Below are positions 22,147-29,946 of a stretch of DNA of 31,711 nucleotides, piece by piece (the stretch's first letter is position 1; every line of letters begins with the position of its first letter). The translations under genes and the position numbers were made by a program. The notes beneath the pieces were generated by a model. That model was not told where the DNA came from. It was given only the letters and a program-made list of their open reading frames with translations, and did no database searches. Source of the stretch: JBGUVL01 sp045134375 (GTDB lineage: Bacteria > Bacillota_I > Bacilli_A > Erysipelotrichales > Erysipelotrichaceae); the NCBI GenBank assembly GCA_045134375.1, contig JBGUVL010000003.1:1-31711 (forward strand), in the 5' to 3' direction.

Positions 22147-22389
22147 ATGAAGCAAGATTTGATGGAAGCAATCTTACATTTTTATCCTGAATGTGATTAT
22201 CTTTCCGATTTGCCGATGGCAGTAAAAACGGGAGGGAAAAAAAGAGTGATTAGGATTTTCAGTTTTTTATTAAATGACTATGACGCCGATGGATTTGATG
22301 AAATCTTTCGTTATCTATTTAAAGTAGATTGCCATTTCAATAATAAAAAAGAAGTGATAGAAAAGTTAGAAGCGTTATTCATCACATAA
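22147..22389 (+). CDS. Hypothetical 80-residue protein between the two small RNAs
   Basis: The start is well supported by AAAGGAGAGG and a good promoter. The protein is soluble, mixed-charge and probably alpha-helical (DGFDEIFRYLFKV, NNKKEVIEKLEALF), with no signal peptide or membrane segment. Cys16 and Cys62 are its only cysteines. I recognise no family. Its stop codon lies within the 13-base element ATCACATAATTTA of the downstream small RNA unit. Lying between paired small RNA genes, it may belong to the same regulatory module; this is speculation from position. Confidence 0.65.
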   Translation: MKQDLMEAILHFYPECDYLSDLPMAVKTGGKKRVIRIFSFLLNDYDADGFDEIFRYLFKVDCHFNNKKEVIEKLEALFIT

Positions 22390-22440
22390 TTTAACATTTC
22401 ATTTTTAAATTATAATTACTGCTAAGGAGTATGATATAGA

Positions 22441-22545
22441 CAAGCAAACAGATCATAGGTTTGCTAAAAGTATTAAAAGATACTTCATACATTCTCCCTT
22501 TTTAAATCTTACAAAATAAAGGACCTTGGAAGGTTCTTTATTTTT
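22441..22545 (+). ncRNA. Candidate small RNA, copy B of a paralogous pair
   Basis: About 105 bases. Same plan as the unit at 21854: ATCACATAATTTA (22381-22393), TATGAT 49 bases later (22430-22435), CAAGC 11 bases after the start of that box. The 5' hairpin AGCAAAC/GTTTGCT is better paired here, with differences on both arms that keep pairing. GATACTTCATACATT follows, then CTCCCTTTTT (22494-22503), complementary to Shine-Dalgarno-type AAAAAGGGAG. The terminator is TAAAGGACC (22517-22525)/GGTTCTTTA plus T5. The terminator overlaps the next gene's -35 box. Confidence 0.6.
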
Positions 22546-22571
22546 GCAGTTTTTTTAAAAACTGATATAAT
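22544..22571 (+). promoter_or_regulatory. Promoter of the ABC exporter gene
   Basis: TTGCAG (22544-22549), 16-base spacer, TATAAT (22566-22571) with TGA extension. The -35 lies at the end of the small RNA terminator. Confidence 0.72.
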
Positions 22572-22597
22572 ACTAAAATAGAAATAGAGGTGTTGGG

Positions 22598-24334
22598 ATG
22601 AAAAAAGGTAGAATGAAGAAATTTTTAAGTTATTATCAACCCTATAAAAAATTATTTTTTATGGATCTGTTTTGCGCTTTTATTGCGGCAGCAATTTCAT
22701 TGGTTTTTCCAATGATGACACGATATATCACGAATAATGTTTTAGCAGCAGGCATCAAAGAGCAAATGAATGTAATTCTTTTTCTTGGGGCAATCATGTT
22801 ATTATTGATTGTCATTGAGTATTTTTGTAATTATTTTGTTGCCTATCAAGGTCATGTTATGGGGGCGCATATGGAAGCAGATATGCGAAATGAATTGTTT
22901 CAGCATTATCAGAAGTTAAGCTTCCATTTCTATGATAATCAGAAAGTGGGGCAACTAATGACACGATTGACCAATGATTTATTTTCCTTAACCGAATTAT
23001 ATCATCATGGTCCAGAGGATATCGTCATTTCGCTGATTAAAATTGTTGGTGCGTTTGTGATTCTTTTGACGATTAATGTACCTTTGACTTTGTTGGTGTT
23101 TGTTACCATTCCATTTATGATTGCTTTTGCGATTCATTACAATCGTCAAATGAAAATGGCATTTAAAGAAAATAAAAAGAAGATTGGGGATATTAATGCT
23201 CGCATTGAAGATTCTTTGTCAGGAATTCGTGTGGTAAAATCGTTTGCTAATGAAAATGCAGAGCTTCATCGTTTCAAAAAAGAAAATAACATGTGGTTGG
23301 ATACGAAGCGAAACTCTTATCACAAGATGGGAAGGTTTCATTCAGGATTGAGTGCCTTTATCAGTTTCATTACGGTTTTGGTCATTGTCGGTGGAAGTTT
23401 AATGATCGCTACTCACTTTTTGAATACTGGAGATTTGATTGCTTTCTTACTTTATATTGGCAATCTAACGGATCCTATCAAAAAGTTGATTAACTTCACA
23501 GAACAATTTCAAGAAGGAATTACTGGTTTTGAACGTTACATGGAGTTGTTAGAAATCAATCCTGATATTAAAGACAATGAAAATGCAATCGCATTGGAAC
23601 ATGTGGTTGGTGATGTTGTTTTTGATCATGTTAGCTTTACTTATCTTGAAACGCAGGAAGATGTGCTTCATGATATCAATCTTTCAGTAAAAGCGGGAGA
23701 ATATATTGCGTTAGTTGGACAAAGCGGTGCGGGGAAAACGACATTATGTTCTTTGTTGCCTCGTTTCTATGATGTGAAAGAGGGACGTATCTTAATTGAT
23801 GGTCATGATATTCGTGATTTGAAGTTGCAGTCATTGCGTTCTCACATTGGTATTGTTCAACAGGATGTATATTTGTTTGCAGGAACCATTTTGGATAATA
23901 TTGCCTATGGAAATCCAAAAGCAAGGGAAGAAGATATCATTCGGGCAGCAAAATTAGCGAATGCTCATGATTTTATTATGGAGTTAGAGGATGGTTATCT
24001 GACCGACATCGGACAACGAGGAGTAAAACTATCCGGCGGGCAGAAGCAGCGTATTTCCATTGCCAGAGTATTTTTGAAAAATCCTTCCATTTTGATTTTT
24101 GATGAAGCGACGAGTGCGCTTGATAATGAAAGTGAAAAGGTGGTTCAGGATTCCCTTGAATTACTTGCTAAAAATCGTACTACTTTTGTTATTGCACATC
24201 GTCTTTCAACGATACGGAATGCTCAGCGTATTATCGTTTTAAATGAAAATGGTATTGTGGAAAGTGGCAACCATGAAGAACTTTTAAAGCAGAATGGTGA
24301 GTATGCAAAATTATATCAGATGCAGTTTAAATAA
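22598..24334 (+). CDS. ABC exporter, fused membrane and ATPase domains
   Basis: 578 residues, a half-transporter of the MsbA/LmrA multidrug and lipid exporter type. Six membrane segments lie in residues 15-300, with the coupling region DQKVGQLMTRLTNDL (117-131 area) and SLSGIRVVKSFANE. The ATPase domain has Walker A GQSGAGKTT (374-382), Q loop IVQQDVYLF, signature LSGGQ (478-482), Walker B ILIFDEATSALD (498-509) and the switch His in IAHRLSTI. It has all catalytic residues and should work as a homodimer, as no second half-transporter is adjacent. ATG at 22598 follows GAGGTG. Substrate is unknown. Confidence 0.93.
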   Translation: MKKGRMKKFLSYYQPYKKLFFMDLFCAFIAAAISLVFPMMTRYITNNVLAAGIKEQMNVILFLGAIMLLLIVIEYFCNYFVAYQGHVMGAHMEADMRNELFQHYQKLSFHFYDNQKVGQLMTRLTNDLFSLTELYHHGPEDIVISLIKIVGAFVILLTINVPLTLLVFVTIPFMIAFAIHYNRQMKMAFKENKKKIGDINARIEDSLSGIRVVKSFANENAELHRFKKENNMWLDTKRNSYHKMGRFHSGLSAFISFITVLVIVGGSLMIATHFLNTGDLIAFLLYIGNLTDPIKKLINFTEQFQEGITGFERYMELLEINPDIKDNENAIALEHVVGDVVFDHVSFTYLETQEDVLHDINLSVKAGEYIALVGQSGAGKTTLCSLLPRFYDVKEGRILIDGHDIRDLKLQSLRSHIGIVQQDVYLFAGTILDNIAYGNPKAREEDIIRAAKLANAHDFIMELEDGYLTDIGQRGVKLSGGQKQRISIARVFLKNPSILIFDEATSALDNESEKVVQDSLELLAKNRTTFVIAHRLSTIRNAQRIIVLNENGIVESGNHEELLKQNGEYAKLYQMQFK

Positions 24335-24359
24335 ATAGCCAATGCTGTTTATTGTTTTT
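24330..24359 (+). terminator. Intrinsic terminator of the ABC gene
   Basis: AATAAATAGC (24330-24339), loop CAAT, GCTGTTTATT (24344-24353) with one T-G pair, then GTTTTT. It overlaps the stop codon. Confidence 0.7.
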
Positions 24360-24377
24360 AGGATAAGAGTAAAATGA

Positions 24378-24405
24378 TTGCGATAAAGAGAATACTGGAT
24401 ATAAT
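24378..24405 (+). promoter_or_regulatory. Promoter of the ZIP-niaR-peptidase genes
   Basis: TTGCGA (24378-24383), 16-base spacer, TATAAT (24400-24405), followed by AAAGGAGG just before the ZIP ATG. Confidence 0.75.
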
Positions 24406-24432
24406 AAAAGAAATAGAAAAGGAGGAAAATAA

Positions 24433-25209
24433 ATGGAAATAATAATTGGTATCATGATTCCTTTTTTGGCGACAGCGTTAGGGTCTGCTTTTGTATTTTT
24501 TACCAAAAAAGAACTAGATAAAAAAGTGATGAATGGTTTTCTTTCCTTTGCGGCAGGAATCATGGTAAGTGCATCTATTTTTTCGTTGCTTTTACCAGCC
24601 ATGGAGCAAGCCGAATCCAATGGGGATCATGCTTTGCTTCCGTTAAGCATCGGGTTTCTTTTGGGTGGTTTATTTTTGATGTGTGCCGACCATTTATTGC
24701 CGCATCTTCACCCGCAAACCAATACCATAGAAGGAATGAAAAGCAAAATGAAACGAACGACCATGTTGGTGTTTGCTGTGACACTTCATAATGTTCCAGA
24801 AGGAATGGCGACAGGATTACTATTTGCGCTAGCGATGCAAAGTCAAGATGCATTGCTGCTTTCCTCTGCTTTTGCGCTAGCCATCGGAATTGGACTTCAA
24901 AATGTACCAGAAGGAGCTGCGGTAGCGCTACCGTTAAAAAGGGAAGGGTTAAGCAATCAAAAAGCATTTTTCTATGGTTCTCTTTCTGGTTTGGTAGAAC
25001 CAATTGCTTCGTTGATTGCCCTTGTTTTTGCTTCTTTTATTACGGCTTATCTGCCTTGGCTTTTGTCTTTTGCGGCGGGGGCAATGATCTATGTGGTAGT
25101 AGAAGAGTTGATTCCAGAAGCACACTTGGATGAGCATTCTCATCTTAGTACGGTTGTCTTTATGATTGGCTTTACCATGATGATGATACTAGATATTGCC
25201 TTAGGATAA
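24433..25209 (+). CDS. ZIP-family divalent metal transporter
   Basis: 258 residues, eight predicted membrane segments, membrane importer or exchanger of zinc and related metals (GufA/ZupT-like branch). The metal path is visible in segment 4, LHNVPEGMATG (His119, Asn120, Glu123), and segment 5, GIGLQNVPEGAAVALP (Gln156, Asn157, Glu160). A His-rich loop HLLPHLHPQTNT lies between segments 3 and 4. LSFAAGIMVSAS is the usual segment 2. The start follows AAAGGAGG. A NiaR-type regulator follows 26 bases later. The metal preference is not readable from sequence. Confidence 0.93.
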   Translation: MEIIIGIMIPFLATALGSAFVFFTKKELDKKVMNGFLSFAAGIMVSASIFSLLLPAMEQAESNGDHALLPLSIGFLLGGLFLMCADHLLPHLHPQTNTIEGMKSKMKRTTMLVFAVTLHNVPEGMATGLLFALAMQSQDALLLSSAFALAIGIGLQNVPEGAAVALPLKREGLSNQKAFFYGSLSGLVEPIASLIALVFASFITAYLPWLLSFAAGAMIYVVVEELIPEAHLDEHSHLSTVVFMIGFTMMMILDIALG

Positions 25210-25235
25210 TGGTAAAATAATAGACGGTGATAATC

Positions 25236-25757
25236 ATGAATAAAATGACAACAAAGGATCGAAGAGAGGCGATCAAAAAGACCATCTATGAAAGCGAAAA
25301 ACCAATCAGTGCGAGTGTGTTAGCAAGTCAGTATGAGGTTTCTCGACAAATTGTAGTTGGCGATGTTGCATTGCTAAGGGCTGCCAATGAACCCATCGTT
25401 GCAACCCCAAGAGGGTATGTATATCAAAAAGAAAAAGCGGTTAATCGTTATGTGATTGCATGCTGTCACAACAATGAAATGACACAGGAAGAACTAAATA
25501 TCATTGTCGATTGTGGAGGAATTATTGAAAATGTCATTGTTTCTCATCCTGTTTATGGTGAGTTGATGGGAGCGTTGCACATTCATAATCGAGTAGAAGT
25601 TCGACAATTTATTGAAAAATGCAAAGAAACAAATGCGCAAAATCTGAGTGTTATCAGTAATGGGGTGCATCTTCATACGATCATAGCGAAGGATGATTCA
25701 CAATATGAAATGATTCAAGCGGAATTAAAGAAAAAAGGCTTTCTTTATGAGAAATAG
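25236..25757 (+). CDS. NiaR-like niacin-responsive transcription repressor (HTH and 3H domains)
   Basis: 173 residues. N-terminal HTH_11 domain (about 1-65: KDRREAIKKTIYESEKPISAS, SRQIVVGDVALLRAA) and C-terminal 3H domain with three conserved His: VSHPVYGELMGALHIHNRVEV and VISNGVHLHTI. In characterised members this protein represses NAD biosynthesis and niacin transport genes when nicotinic acid is plentiful, with a metal at the 3H site. No NAD genes are in the window, so its targets lie elsewhere. ATG at 25236 is preferred over the in-frame GTG at 25227, which lies within the GGTGA site. The peptidase gene begins 11 bases after the stop. Confidence 0.9.
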   Translation: MNKMTTKDRREAIKKTIYESEKPISASVLASQYEVSRQIVVGDVALLRAANEPIVATPRGYVYQKEKAVNRYVIACCHNNEMTQEELNIIVDCGGIIENVIVSHPVYGELMGALHIHNRVEVRQFIEKCKETNAQNLSVISNGVHLHTIIAKDDSQYEMIQAELKKKGFLYEK

Positions 25758-25767
25758 GAGGTTTTTT

Positions 25768-27012
25768 ATGAATTTCGATAAGGAATATGAGCTATTAGAA
25801 AAACTTTATTTTGAACGCGTTTCTGGAAGTGAAGGAGAGAAACAAGCTTGCTTGCTTTTAAAGGAAGAACTTGAAAAGTTAGGACTGCATCCAGTTGTGG
25901 AAAGCTTTGATACCCAACATAGCGTCGTTGAAAAAGTCACTTTAGAAGTGTGTGAACCTTATCAAAAGGAATACCAAGCAACCGCATATAAAGGTTGTCA
26001 AAGTACAGAGGCTAATGGTTTGTTGAAAGAGTTATGTTATTTTGAAAGTGATAATCCAGTGAGTCGTAAGATGGTGAAAGATAAAATTGCATTGATCAAT
26101 GGTTATTTGAATCGTGCTACCTATCAAGCAATTACCGAAGCAGGGGCAAAGGCATTCATCAGTTATAATGGGGATGTTGATCGTGCAATCAATGATCTCG
26201 ATCCAAGAGAGTTGAGGGAATCATTGCAAAAATTGGGAAATTTACCAGGAGTAAATATTTTGGTAAAGGATGCAATGGAAATGGTGGCGAATGGTGCGAG
26301 TCAAATAAGAATGACCATTCAACAAGAAAATACGAAAACACCTTCCTATAATTTAGTATGTGATCTGAAGGGAGAAAGCGATGAGGTTATCGTGCTTTGT
26401 GCCCATTATGATTCCGTGCCTAATTCAAAAGGACCTTATGATAATGCAAGTGGTGTGGTGGCACTTTACGCAATTGCTGAAAAACTGAGAAATCAGAAAC
26501 TACATCATACACTTCGTTTATTATTCTGCGGCAGTGAAGAGAGAGGATTGTGTGGATCGCAGGCCTATATCAAACAACATACCAGTGAATTGGATAATAT
26601 TCAATTTGTGATTAATATTGATATGATTGGTTCCACAATGGGAAAAAGAATTGCGGTATGTACAAGTGAAGAAGCGTTGGTGCACTATACGGATTATTAT
26701 GCCAAGATGGTAGGATTTCCTTTGCAATGTTCCCAAGCGGTGTATCCAAGTGATTCGACATCTTTTGCTGATGCGGGAATTCCAGCAATTACTTTTGCAA
26801 GAGATGCGACGAAAGGAACTGGTAGCATCCATTCTCGTTATGATGTCTTAGAAAATCTGTGTAAGAATAAAATAGCAGAGGATACGGAATTTATTTGTGG
26901 ATATGTAGAATCCATGTTGGATGCTTATGTGATTCCGGTTGCCAAAGAAATGCCAGAAAATATGAAGAGAGAATTGGATCGTTATCAAGGAAGAGAAAAG
27001 AAAAGGAGTTAA
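25768..27012 (+). CDS. M28-family zinc aminopeptidase
   Basis: 414 residues without signal peptide. Two-zinc aminopeptidase. The ligands and catalytic residues occur in order: His in VIVLCAHYDSVP, Asp in GPYDNASGV, Glu-Glu in FCGSEERGLCG, Asp in INIDMIGS, and His in TGSIHSRYD. The N-terminal third carries a PA-like insert domain (NPVSRKMVKDKIALINGYLNRATYQAITEAGAKAFISY, about 105-145). ATG at 25768 is fixed by AGGAGG; an upstream in-frame ATG at 25747 lies inside niaR. It probably digests peptides in the cytoplasm. A short terminator overlaps its stop. Confidence 0.9.
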   Translation: MNFDKEYELLEKLYFERVSGSEGEKQACLLLKEELEKLGLHPVVESFDTQHSVVEKVTLEVCEPYQKEYQATAYKGCQSTEANGLLKELCYFESDNPVSRKMVKDKIALINGYLNRATYQAITEAGAKAFISYNGDVDRAINDLDPRELRESLQKLGNLPGVNILVKDAMEMVANGASQIRMTIQQENTKTPSYNLVCDLKGESDEVIVLCAHYDSVPNSKGPYDNASGVVALYAIAEKLRNQKLHHTLRLLFCGSEERGLCGSQAYIKQHTSELDNIQFVINIDMIGSTMGKRIAVCTSEEALVHYTDYYAKMVGFPLQCSQAVYPSDSTSFADAGIPAITFARDATKGTGSIHSRYDVLENLCKNKIAEDTEFICGYVESMLDAYVIPVAKEMPENMKRELDRYQGREKKRS

Positions 27013-27025
27013 ATCCTTTTTTTTA
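27001..27025 (+). terminator. Intrinsic terminator of the peptidase gene
   Basis: AAAAGGA (27001-27007), loop GTTAAA, TCCTTTT (27014-27020), T run to 27024. It overlaps the stop codon. Confidence 0.75.
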
Positions 27026-27039
27026 TTCATGCATTTTCA

Positions 27040-27101
27040 TTGACAATAATGATATCGGGATTATAATAAATAAAACGATACCCCATAGGGGTGGGAGGTA
27101 T
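27040..27101 (+). promoter_or_regulatory. Copper operon promoter and putative CsoR operator
   Basis: TTGACA (27040-27045), 16-base spacer, TATAAT (27062-27067): a near-consensus promoter. Downstream, ATACCCCATAGGGGTGG (27078-27094) holds the ACCCC-ATA-GGGGT dyad, a GC-rich island in AT-rich DNA, like operators of CsoR. CsoR is encoded in the same operon. The operator runs into the GGGAGG ribosome binding site. Confidence 0.8.
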
Positions 27102-27103
27102 AT

Positions 27104-29656
27104 ATGAGAAAATACTTTGATGTTCTGGGAATGACCTGTAGTGCTTGTAGTTCTCATGTTGATAAAGCAGTACGCCAACTGCCACACGTGAAGGAAGTGA
27201 ATGTCAATCTGTTAAGTAATTCTATGAGCGTAGAGTTAGAGAACGATGGGGAAGAAGTGGTGGAAAGCATAATTCGGGCAGTTGAAAATGCGGGATATAA
27301 AGCTCATCTGAAAGAAGAAGACAAACAAGTTAAAAAAGGAAATCAGACGGAAGAAGTTTTGCAGCTAAAACGTAAAAAACAATCACTGATTGCATCCTTT
27401 TTATTCTTGATTCCATTATTCTATATTGCGATGGGACATATGATGAATTGGCCACTTCCAGCAATTTTCAAAGGACATGAAAATAGGTTGGTGTTTGCTT
27501 TGACACAAATGCTTTTGGCTTTTGCGATCATGGAAATCAATCGTGGTTATTTTGAACGTGGTTTTCGTTCTTTATGGCATCGTTCTCCCAATATGGATAC
27601 CTTAATCGCAATGGGATCAGCTGCCGCAGCGATTTATAGTGTCTATTCCGTTTTTATGATGGGGTATTACTTGGGTCATGGAAATATGGAATCGGCTCAT
27701 GCGTTTATGATGCAGCTTTATTTTGAATCGGCAGGGATGATTTTAACGTTGATTTCATTAGGGAAATATATGGAAAGCCGCAGTAAGAAAAAGACAAGAG
27801 AAGCGGTAGAAAAACTGATGCAATTGCTTCCTTCGACTGCACAGGTACTGCGGGATGGAAAGGAGATAAGGGTAGCAATCGATTCGCTTTCGATTGGTGA
27901 TGTTGTATTGGTGCGTTCGGGAGAAAGCATTCCGGTGGATGGTGTTGTTGTCAAAGGAAATGGAGCAGTGGATGAATCCATGCTTAGTGGGGAAAGCATT
28001 CCACTTGATAAAACGATAGATAGTGAAGTCTATGGTGCTACGTTGTTGAACAGTGGCTACTTAGAAATTAAAGTGACAAAGGAAAAAGCGAATACTTTGC
28101 TTTCCAAAATCATCGCTTTGGTAGAGGAAGCATCTTCCTCAAAAGCACCTATTGCAGCGATGGCGGATCAAATTAGTGGTATTTTTGTTCCGGCGGTTAT
28201 GGGAATTTCTCTGATCACTTTTGTAGTGTGGTTTTTTGTTCTGCAGGAAAGCTTCCACTTTGCTTTCACCTGTGCGATTGCTGTTTTGGTTATTTCATGC
28301 CCTTGCGCCCTTGGATTAGCAACGCCAACCGCAATCATGGTGGGTTGTGGAAAAGGGGCTCAATTAGGGGTGCTATTTAAAAATGCGCAGACACTGGAAT
28401 ATCTTTCTCATTGCGATACGGTTGTATTTGATAAAACAGGAACATTGACCAAGGGAAAACCAGAAGTGAAAGAGATCATGACATTGGATTCCAAAGATCA
28501 TTTTTTAACGATTGCTGGGAGTTTGGAACATTATTCTTCGCATCCTTTGGCGCAAGCCATTAATGAATATTGTGAGAAAGAAAAAGTCTCTTTGGAAGCA
28601 ATCGTTGATTTTGAAAATATTGAAGGTGGTGGAGTCAAAGGTATTTGGCATGACCAGCTAGTATTAGGGGGAAATCTTCGCTTAATGAAACAATATCAAA
28701 TTGCGACCGAATCCGTAGATGCGAAGATGGAACAATGGGCTCAAGAAGGGAAGACACCTTTATATTTTGCTTGTGATGGTAAATTACTTGGAGTAATTGC
28801 ATTAAGTGATACGTTAAAAGAAGAGGCTCAGGAGGCGTTACAAGCATTAAAAGATAGGAAATTATCGATTTATATGCTAACCGGTGATCATCGACGTTGT
28901 GCGGATGCCATTGCATCTTCGCTTGCCATTTCTGCTATTAGTGAGGTATTACCACAAGAAAAAGAAGCGAAAATCAAAGAACTACAACAACAAGGACATA
29001 AAGTTGTAATGGTTGGTGATGGTATCAATGATGCGGTTGCGTTAACTCGTGCTGATGTAGGAATTGCAATGGGTTCTGGAAGTGAAGCGGCAATGGAGTC
29101 GGCGGATATTACGTTAATGAAAAATGATTTGAATGACGTGGTAAATGCGATTGAATTAAGCAAAGCGACGATAAGAAATATCAAGGAAAATCTGTTTTGG
29201 GCATTCTTTTATAATGTCATTGGAATTCCCATTGCGGCAGGAGTGTTTTATCCTATTTTTGGTTGGTTGTTAGATCCCATGTATGGGGCAGCTGCGATGA
29301 GTTTAAGCTCGGTATTCGTCGTTAGTAATGCGCTGCGATTACGCTTTTTTAAAGGGCATTCTAGGCAGCACAACAATCCAAACAGTGAAACGAACAATGA
29401 GAAAACGAAGATCGTAGATCATGAAATAAAAAATGAACAGGAGAATCAAATGCAGAAAGTAATGATGATTGAAGGAATGATGTGCCAGCATTGTAAGGCG
29501 CATGTAGAAAAGGCTTTGAATGGGTTAGAAGGAGTTAGTGCGGAAGTTGATTTAAAGAATAACTGTGCGAAAATCAACTTGACCCAGCCAATAGAGGAGG
29601 AAAAGTTAATACAAGCTGTCGTGGAGGCAGGATATGTGGTAAAGGAGATTCGTTAA
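27104..29656 (+). CDS. copA: Copper-exporting P1B-type ATPase with N- and C-terminal metal-binding domains
   Basis: 850 residues, membrane copper(I) exporter. An N-terminal HMA domain (1-70) has GMTCSAC (Cys12, Cys15). Membrane segments follow. The actuator loop has SGESIP, and the ion-binding SCPCALGLATP has Cys399 and Cys401. Phosphorylated Asp443 is in DKTGTLT, the HP motif SHPLAQA is at 480-481, and GDGINDAVAL is present. After the last membrane segments a charged linker (about 752-782) leads to a second HMA domain (783-850) with GMMCQHCKAHVEKAL, very like a CopZ chaperone. This C-terminal position is unusual. ATG at 27104 follows GGGAGG. csoR overlaps the stop by one base. Confidence 0.95.
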   Translation: MRKYFDVLGMTCSACSSHVDKAVRQLPHVKEVNVNLLSNSMSVELENDGEEVVESIIRAVENAGYKAHLKEEDKQVKKGNQTEEVLQLKRKKQSLIASFLFLIPLFYIAMGHMMNWPLPAIFKGHENRLVFALTQMLLAFAIMEINRGYFERGFRSLWHRSPNMDTLIAMGSAAAAIYSVYSVFMMGYYLGHGNMESAHAFMMQLYFESAGMILTLISLGKYMESRSKKKTREAVEKLMQLLPSTAQVLRDGKEIRVAIDSLSIGDVVLVRSGESIPVDGVVVKGNGAVDESMLSGESIPLDKTIDSEVYGATLLNSGYLEIKVTKEKANTLLSKIIALVEEASSSKAPIAAMADQISGIFVPAVMGISLITFVVWFFVLQESFHFAFTCAIAVLVISCPCALGLATPTAIMVGCGKGAQLGVLFKNAQTLEYLSHCDTVVFDKTGTLTKGKPEVKEIMTLDSKDHFLTIAGSLEHYSSHPLAQAINEYCEKEKVSLEAIVDFENIEGGGVKGIWHDQLVLGGNLRLMKQYQIATESVDAKMEQWAQEGKTPLYFACDGKLLGVIALSDTLKEEAQEALQALKDRKLSIYMLTGDHRRCADAIASSLAISAISEVLPQEKEAKIKELQQQGHKVVMVGDGINDAVALTRADVGIAMGSGSEAAMESADITLMKNDLNDVVNAIELSKATIRNIKENLFWAFFYNVIGIPIAAGVFYPIFGWLLDPMYGAAAMSLSSVFVVSNALRLRFFKGHSRQHNNPNSETNNEKTKIVDHEIKNEQENQMQKVMMIEGMMCQHCKAHVEKALNGLEGVSAEVDLKNNCAKINLTQPIEEEKLIQAVVEAGYVVKEIR
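29450..29656 (+). other. Possible internal translation start giving free CopZ from the copA message
   Basis: ATG at 29450 is in frame with copA (codon 783) and is preceded by AGGAG (29439-29443) with a 6-base spacer, as good as many real starts here. Translation from it would yield 68 residues with GMMCQHC, the usual length of the CopZ copper chaperone, which is otherwise missing from this operon. Real use is unproven. Confidence 0.5.
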
Positions 29657-29922
29657 TGAAAGCGGATAAAGCGCAGATCAATCGTCTGTTAAAAACAGCA
29701 AGAGGACAGTTGGATGGAATTCTTAAAATGGTAGAAGAAGATCGATACTGTGTTGATATTTCAAATCAGTTAATGGCAACCCAGGCGATTCTAAAGCGGG
29801 CAAATAAAGAAGTGATTGGTGCACATATGAAGCATTGTGTTCATGATGCGTTAAAAGATGAAGCAACAGCAGAAAAGAAATTAGAGGAAATCATTCGTAT
29901 CATAGATCAGCTAATGAAATAA
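29656..29922 (+). CDS. csoR: CsoR-family copper-sensing repressor
   Basis: 88 residues, all-helical DUF156 family. The copper(I) ligands Cys32, His57 and Cys61 (YCVDI, AHMKHC) have the exact spacing of CsoR (25 and 4). The N-terminal helix INRLLKTARGQLDGI is typical. It should release the operator upstream of copA when copper is bound. ATG at 29656 overlaps the copA stop (TAATG), so translation is coupled. Many related operons put csoR first; here it follows the pump. Confidence 0.94.
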   Translation: MKADKAQINRLLKTARGQLDGILKMVEEDRYCVDISNQLMATQAILKRANKEVIGAHMKHCVHDALKDEATAEKKLEEIIRIIDQLMK

Positions 29923-29946
29923 AGATAGGAATAAGGAGGGAAGAGG

